NCBI GenBank assembly: GCA_003254885.1 | Contig: QANT01001444.1 | Coordinates: 62,001 to 126,000 of the forward strand | Origin: Purshia tridentata | Taxonomy: Eukaryota; Streptophyta; Magnoliopsida; Rosales; Rosaceae | DNA length: 64,000 nucleotides | Reading direction: 5' to 3' | Shown: positions 59,171-64,000 of the stretch, piece by piece | Numbering within the stretch: the first letter of the stretch is position 1 | Layout: every line of letters begins with the position of its first letter | Program-made: the position numbers and the translations under genes | The notes under the pieces: generated by a model | Database searches by the model: none | What the model saw: only the letters and a program-made list of their open reading frames with translations | Told to the model about the DNA's origin: nothing

Positions 59171-60834
59171 TTATATAGAGTCTGGTTTTTCCTCGCGTTG
59201 AACAGCTCGTGGGACAAATGTCAAGCCCCGAGCATGCCGTCGACCAAAGCTGATGGATGAGGGACTGGAGTCTGAAGTGCTTAATTTGGAGACAGCAGAA
59301 ACAAGGACATCAATGGTTTCGTTTTCTACTTCCATACTAGATGAATCTGCCTTCTTAACAATAGCTTGTTTACGTTGGCTTTTCTGCCTCTGTTTTTTAG
59401 AAGGATGCGCCTTCTTGAAAAACTCAAATGAAGTGGGGAATTTATGCTTGTCCAACAGATGCTGTTGCCGACTTTTATAGTTCTTGAACTTCAAATCACA
59501 GCCTTCTACAAGGCATTCATACTGTTGCAGACAAAACATCCAAACCAAAGTAAAATAATTAACCAGTACATGTTAAATAACAAGATATTTAGGATCCCTT
59601 GAATTAGGATCATTATTCAGAATTTGAAAACCCATATGTATATACAAGATATCTTCTAGCAAAACCATGAACTTTTACAAATAACCAGATCAATTATTCA
59701 TGCTTCAGTATAATCCCAGTTTGTGCTTGCACTTGATTTTTTGAAGGGTAATGATATTAAGTTGATAATCAAGTCATATATAAGTGGAATTCAACTTGAT
59801 CCCAGCAAACATGAAGCAACTTCTATGGTAATGATGTTAAGTTGAAGGGTAAGGATGTTAAGTTGTGATCAAGTCATTATCAGTGAAATTGCAAGCTTGA
59901 TCCCAGCTTAGAACCCAGAAAGGTAGAAAAGAAAAAAAGCATGAAATGACTTGTATGGTCATGTTTGGGCTTTGTTCCTGCTTCACACAAAACCCTAACA
60001 TTTTGAAAATATGATAATTTTATAAAAATGAAAGAGGAACTGTCACAAAAATATCAAATGATCACCCTCAGTCAGAAAATACCAACACAGAAGAAAATGA
60101 AAAGTAATACCATTACCATGGCATAGCCCCGTGCAACTTTGGCCTGAAAGAAAGAATCATGTGCTTCAGATACGTGTATGCTTAGTAACTGTGATGTCGG
60201 GAAGACTCTTGAGCACACAGAACAAGATGCAGTGTGGCGCGCATTATAATGATCTTCAAAGTCCTCCAAGGAAGTCAAGCGAGCACCACAACCAACAATG
60301 GGACAGAAAACCCCCCTGCACACACATGACATTAAACCTTCAACGCTATCATCTTTTCAGTCCATACTTGCAGTTGACAAATATTTCATGTAATTATCAA
60401 TACCTGCCTTCCTCATCAGCCATATTCCGAAGCTGATGCTTTTCATCTTCAGTTATATCCAGTGCAACCTACGCAATTTAAAGTAAATTGATTAAGGAAC
60501 AAGCAACCAAAATACGAATTCAAATTCAGCAAAATTTTGAAATTCCAATTGTGTTTGATACTTAAAAACCTAGTTCAAATACGGACTAAAGATGGGCACG
60601 GATTGTTTTATAACATGAAAATTGATTAGATTTACAACAAATAAGAAGTTCAGAGCTCACACCAGAAAGAAAGGAAATAAAAAGACAACACAAGGAAACG
60701 AAAAGAACCTGTTTGGCGAGGAGTTCCCTTTCGATGTTGCCAGATGCAAAAAAAAGAGATTCAGGACCAAACTTTCGACGGAGAGGTTTCCAATGCGGAA
60801 ACCCTAATTGTCCTCCTTCAACATCCATCGCCAT
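59171..60834 (-). CDS. C2H2 zinc finger protein, ZNF511-like, 4 exons
   Basis: This is a conserved eukaryotic C2H2 protein, probably nuclear, with no defined plant role. Exons 60834-60709, 60468-60404, 60315-60117 and 59521-59171 give 246 aa. After FPHWKPLRRKFGPESLFFAS come three C2H2 units. CPIVGCGARLTSLEDFEDHY leads to NARH. ASCSVCSRVFPTSQLLSIHV leads to SEAH, and YECLVEGCDLKFKNYKSRQQ leads to HLLDKH. The last helix and FPTSFEFFKKAHPSKKQRQK match ZNF511. A Ser-rich, basic C-terminus (SISFGRRHARGLTFVPRA) follows. The start could be the third codon (MDVEGG). Intron 3 (59522-60116) holds an imperfect duplication. A telo-box AAACCCTAA lies inside exon 1 (about 60797). Confidence 0.9.
59741..59912. 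repeat. Imperfect duplication in ZNF511-like intron 3
   Basis: The pattern gtaatgat.ttaagttga..gataatcaagtcat..agtg.aatt..cttgatcccagc occurs at about 59748-59810 and again at about 59828-59908, with indels. It is noncoding and spliced out. Confidence 0.6.
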
Positions 60835-62386
60835 GGCCTCGTGCTACACTGTTTCCTCTTCCTGCTAGTCTGAGCGACACTCACTGATCGGGTTTGAATG
60901 CTCCCAAGTCTTTAACCAACGAAACGTTTAGCTCCTTCTGGTGCATACAATGTGTACGAAATTTGGGCCTACCACTGGCCCATATAGAACTCTTTGCTTT
61001 CAAACAATGGACCTGTTTGCATTTCTCGTTGCGCTGTTTGATATTCTCTGGCCTTTTCGCCTTTTTCTTGAATAAAGTATTTTATACAAAAAAAGTTCAT
61101 TTTATTTAAATATTGTACAAAATGCATAAATTTCGAAAATTACAGGTCTTGACAACGTGTCAAAAATTTCGTTATTTGAAGCTATTTTTCAACATCTATC
61201 TACATCATATGATAGATTGTCAATCATTAATATATGTGAATTATTTAAATATATAAATAATTAACTGTGTGGATAATTATCATTAACAAATAAATTGGTC
61301 TCGAAAGGTTGTTTATTCTCAAATGATGTGAATGGTTCTGGACCTCTTGACATTTCAATTGGATGACTGCAAGTAATCAATAAAAGCATTGGGGGTTCAT
61401 GCATTTCTTTGATTTTTAAGTGACGAGTCAATCAGTTTGGGAAGCAATTAATATCATTATAATTTATAAATAGAGTTGGTAGAGAATCTAGAGATCATAC
61501 AGTAGTCTTTCTTAATAATTTCACATATATATATATCTATCTGCATGCTCTATAAGACTATGCCAACTAGGGCATGATAGTAACATTTTCTCGGTTGATA
61601 ATACTTGTTTAACATATATGCAAAATAATTAAAAGACTTTGTTTATTATGGTAGAATTTTATTTCCGCACGCCATTGCAAATTTAAAATCTGAGGATGAA
61701 ATGAAAGTCGCCTTAGGCTTGTGCAAGCTTACGTTCGATATGGTGTTTGTTATTTTGTCATTTTCATTTCAAAGCAGCAAGTAATGACTAAAGGGAGTTG
61801 CGGCATTGCGAGGGCTAATCCCATCCACGCGTTCTAATTGTATGTCAAAAATAAGAACCAATTCAACCACACTGATCAAGGAAATATTATATAAAATCAT
61901 AAGAAAACAGGTGGTTGATGCATGTTTTTGAATTTGACTTGCAGGGTTCAACAAAATTGAGGTTTATCAGAGCAGTAAGAGGCATGTAAGCCGTCTGATC
62001 ATAATCATGATCAAGTGAAGATCATGACGATATGAACCACATCATTTCATGTCGCAATGAATATGATTTGTTTTCAAAAGATGAATTAGCATGCAAGAGT
62101 CATATTAATTACTAATGGAAATGACAGCTAAAAAGTGTGATAAAGGAGCTACATAAGTTTATGTTACTGGGAATGGCTAGCTTTACAAGACAATGACCAA
62201 TACTCAACACCATAGAAGACTAGTACTACTAGGGTATGGTTACTACCTACTAGAACATTGATTTAAAGTCATGGACCTAAACGCTTGGACCAAGTATGCA
62301 TGACTAGATCTTAATTATCTATCAAATTAACTAATATGGTTTGAAGGTCACCATTGTCGACTTTCTCAATTCTCTTGTATTCTTTC
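60835..62386. other. Intergenic between zinc finger gene and peroxidase
   Basis: Near 60965-60985 are GGGCCTACC and TGGCCCATATA, site II-type elements suited to the zinc finger gene's promoter. The rest is AT-rich with no gene seen. Confidence 0.5.
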
Positions 62387-62396
62387 TATATAAAAG
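62387..62396 (+). promoter_or_regulatory. TATA box of the peroxidase gene
   Basis: TATATAAAAG lies about 60 bases upstream of the start codon and is followed by a GA-repeat leader (62416-62430). Confidence 0.65.
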
Positions 62397-62454
62397 TCAC
62401 AGATGGAATACACGCAGAGAGAGAGAGAGACAGAAAGAAAGGCTAGAGCAGGAA

Positions 62455-63619
62455 ATGGAAGCATGGAGGTTGTGGTTGGTTTTAGTTTTGGTGGTGATTA
62501 TGCAGGGGAAGGAATCAGAGGGACAATTAGTAGAAAACTTCTATAGCTCAAGTTGTCCAAACGTTGAATCCATAGTGAAGGAGGCTGTCTCCACGAAATT
62601 TAGCCAAACTTTAACAACAGCTCCAGCTACTCTGCGACTATTTTTCCATGACTGCTTTGTTGAGGTAGGTTGCATTGCAAGCATACAACATATGCAGGGT
62701 GTTTAAAATCATTTTCTTTGGTTGATCAAGTTGCAAATGCAGGGATGTGATGCCTCCATCATGATAGCTTCACCAAATGGGGACGCAGAGAAGGATTTTT
62801 CGGATAATGTTTCATTAGCAGGAGATGGGTTTGACACCGTAATCAAGGCAAAGCAAGCAGTGGAAGCACAATGCCCTTCTGTTGTCTCTTGTGCTGACAT
62901 TTTGGCTCTTGCTACACGCGATGTTGTAGTCCTTGTATGTACCAGACTACCAGTACCATTAATTGAAAGGCATGCAAGTTTCCATTTGAAAGCAAAATTA
63001 TACTCATATGTTCCCTAAAATGAATTTGTGTTTTGTCTCTCAGGCGGGAGGCCCTGCATACAACGTAGAATTGGGACGTCGGGATGGACTCGTCTCACAA
63101 GCCTCTCGTGTCGCTGGGAATTTGCCAGAGCCATCCTTTGATCTGAACCAACTCAACACAATGTTTGCCAAACACAATCTTACCCAAACTGATGTCATTG
63201 CATTGTCCGGGGCACATACCTTAGGCTTTTCACACTGCAACCGCTTTGCAAACCGCCTCTACTCATTTTCATCTTCTTCTCCTGTGGACCCTTCTTTGGA
63301 TTCTGACTATGCCAAGCAGTTGATGTCAGCCTGCCCCGAAGTTGTAGACCCCAGCATAGCCATCGACATGGACCCTCAAACCACACGAACATTTGACAAC
63401 GCATATTATCAAAACTTGGTTGCTGGGAAGGGCTTGTTCACTTCGGATGAGGTTCTTTTCTCTGACTCTTCATCTCAGCCTACTGTCATTGATTTTGCCA
63501 ACAACCCTGGTGACTTCAATGGAGCCTTCATCACTTCCATGAGGAAGCTTGGGAGGGTCGGCGTTAAGACTGGTCAACAAGGAGAGATAAGGATAGACTG
63601 CACCACCTTCAATTCATGA
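62455..63619 (+). CDS. Class III secretory peroxidase, 3 exons
   Basis: This is a haem peroxidase of the cell wall or vacuole that oxidises phenolics with hydrogen peroxide, for lignin or suberin formation. Exons 62455-62664, 62743-62934 and 63044-63619 give 325 aa. The signal peptide ([15 protein letters not shown]) precedes [15 protein letters not shown], the usual mature start. [16 protein letters not shown] contains the distal Arg and His. [16 protein letters not shown] and [12 protein letters not shown] (proximal His) follow. All eight conserved cysteines are present: [21 protein letters not shown] (two), SHC, SACP and IDC. The three-exon layout is a common derived form of the four-exon family pattern, here with the third intron missing. 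It resembles the PRX51/55 group, but the paralogue is not certain. Confidence 0.94.
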
Positions 63620-64000
63620 TCAATCTGATGATAGCTAGCTAGGATCCATCTTGGTATATATAATTATAAATTACTAGTTAATTTAATAAGGATTAAGAAG
63701 CAGACGATATTGTTGTGTGAAATAATAGTCTCTAAAGAAGAATTCATTTTTCAATAATATAAAACAATTTTAACGGCCATGGGATTCATAATTCATTAAT
63801 TGAAACATGTAGGTAGGAATGGCTGCAAACCTACAATATATATCTGTTTGTGTGTCCTCTTATAAACTTAGAGAAACAAATATATCTGTTTACAATTAAT
63901 TTTGTGGACTACTGAATTTTAATCTTAAAAAAGACAGCTTCTGAACTACTACTGTGTGTTCTGAACTACTACTGTGTGTTCTGAACCACCAAGAATATCA
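63620..64000 (+). other. Peroxidase 3' flank with short tandem repeat
   Basis: 3' UTR and downstream DNA. A 20-bp unit ctgaactactactgtgtgtt is repeated in tandem at 63941-63980 and begins again at the window edge side (63981-63987). Confidence 0.7.

Noticed and set aside
1-64000. CRISPR arrays, bacterial operons, phage or integrated virus genes
   Set aside because: No regularly spaced repeats or bacterial gene layouts. The only reverse-transcribing sequences are decayed gypsy fragments.

Overview
This window is nuclear DNA from a flowering plant, almost certainly a eudicot. The protein sequences look Rosaceae-like (Prunus or a relative), but that is an impression and not a search result. Support comes from AT-rich intergenic DNA, GT-AG introns, TATA boxes, site II (TGGGCY) promoter elements, plant-only families (plant TOM20, class III peroxidase, DCD domain, type I MADS) and degraded Ty3/gypsy pieces. 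About sixteen intact protein genes, one tRNA and several pseudogenes are present, roughly one gene per 4 kb. I rebuilt exon structures by hand from splice sites. The spliced lengths come out in frame, and several match the usual family length (sulfite oxidase 393 aa, SEC61 gamma 69 aa, plastid L27 199 aa).

Layout, left to right: a broken gypsy integrase/chromodomain tail (1-442); FIGL1 AAA ATPase (+, 1150-5252); CYP94 P450 (-, 5942-7480); sulfite oxidase SOX (-, 9977-13192); plastid M48 metallopeptidase (-, 15333-17274), head-to-head with ENY2 (+, ends 20332), which carries a gypsy protease relic in an intron; type I MADS-box gene (+, 22365-23751); DCD-domain protein (-, 24858-26513); TOM20 (+, 30577-32530); plastid-type YrdC/Sua5 protein (+, 33698-35890); a 1164-aa multi-pass membrane protein (+, 37540-42627); a fasciclin-like protein (-, 43129-44235); ribonucleotide reductase small subunit (+, 45715-46707); an uncharacterised 179-aa protein (+, 47176-49374); tRNA-Gln(CUG) (-); a CYP71 pseudogene and intact CYP71 gene (+, 51187-53995); an NFU pseudogene (-); plastid ribosomal protein L27 (+, 55366-56669); SEC61 gamma (-, 57962-58305); a ZNF511-like zinc finger protein (-, 59171-60834); and a class III peroxidase (+, 62455-63619).

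The genes do not form a pathway or operon. Most are housekeeping genes for organelles, protein translocation, genome maintenance and transcription. Gene order is informative. FIGL1, M48, ENY2, DCD, TOM20 and RNR2 match a run of neighbours on Arabidopsis chromosome 3 (about At3g27060-27120, from memory), while CYP94, SOX and YrdC match another (about At3g01900-01920). The window looks like the unfractionated ancestor of two duplicated Arabidopsis blocks.

I saw no CRISPR array, bacterial-type system or clearly new multi-gene system. The most notable items are the poorly known Ig-like/multi-pass membrane protein, the whole-intron duplication in the MADS gene, three GC-AG introns, the ENY2 gene without a visible start codon, and the CYP71/NFU pseudogene cluster.
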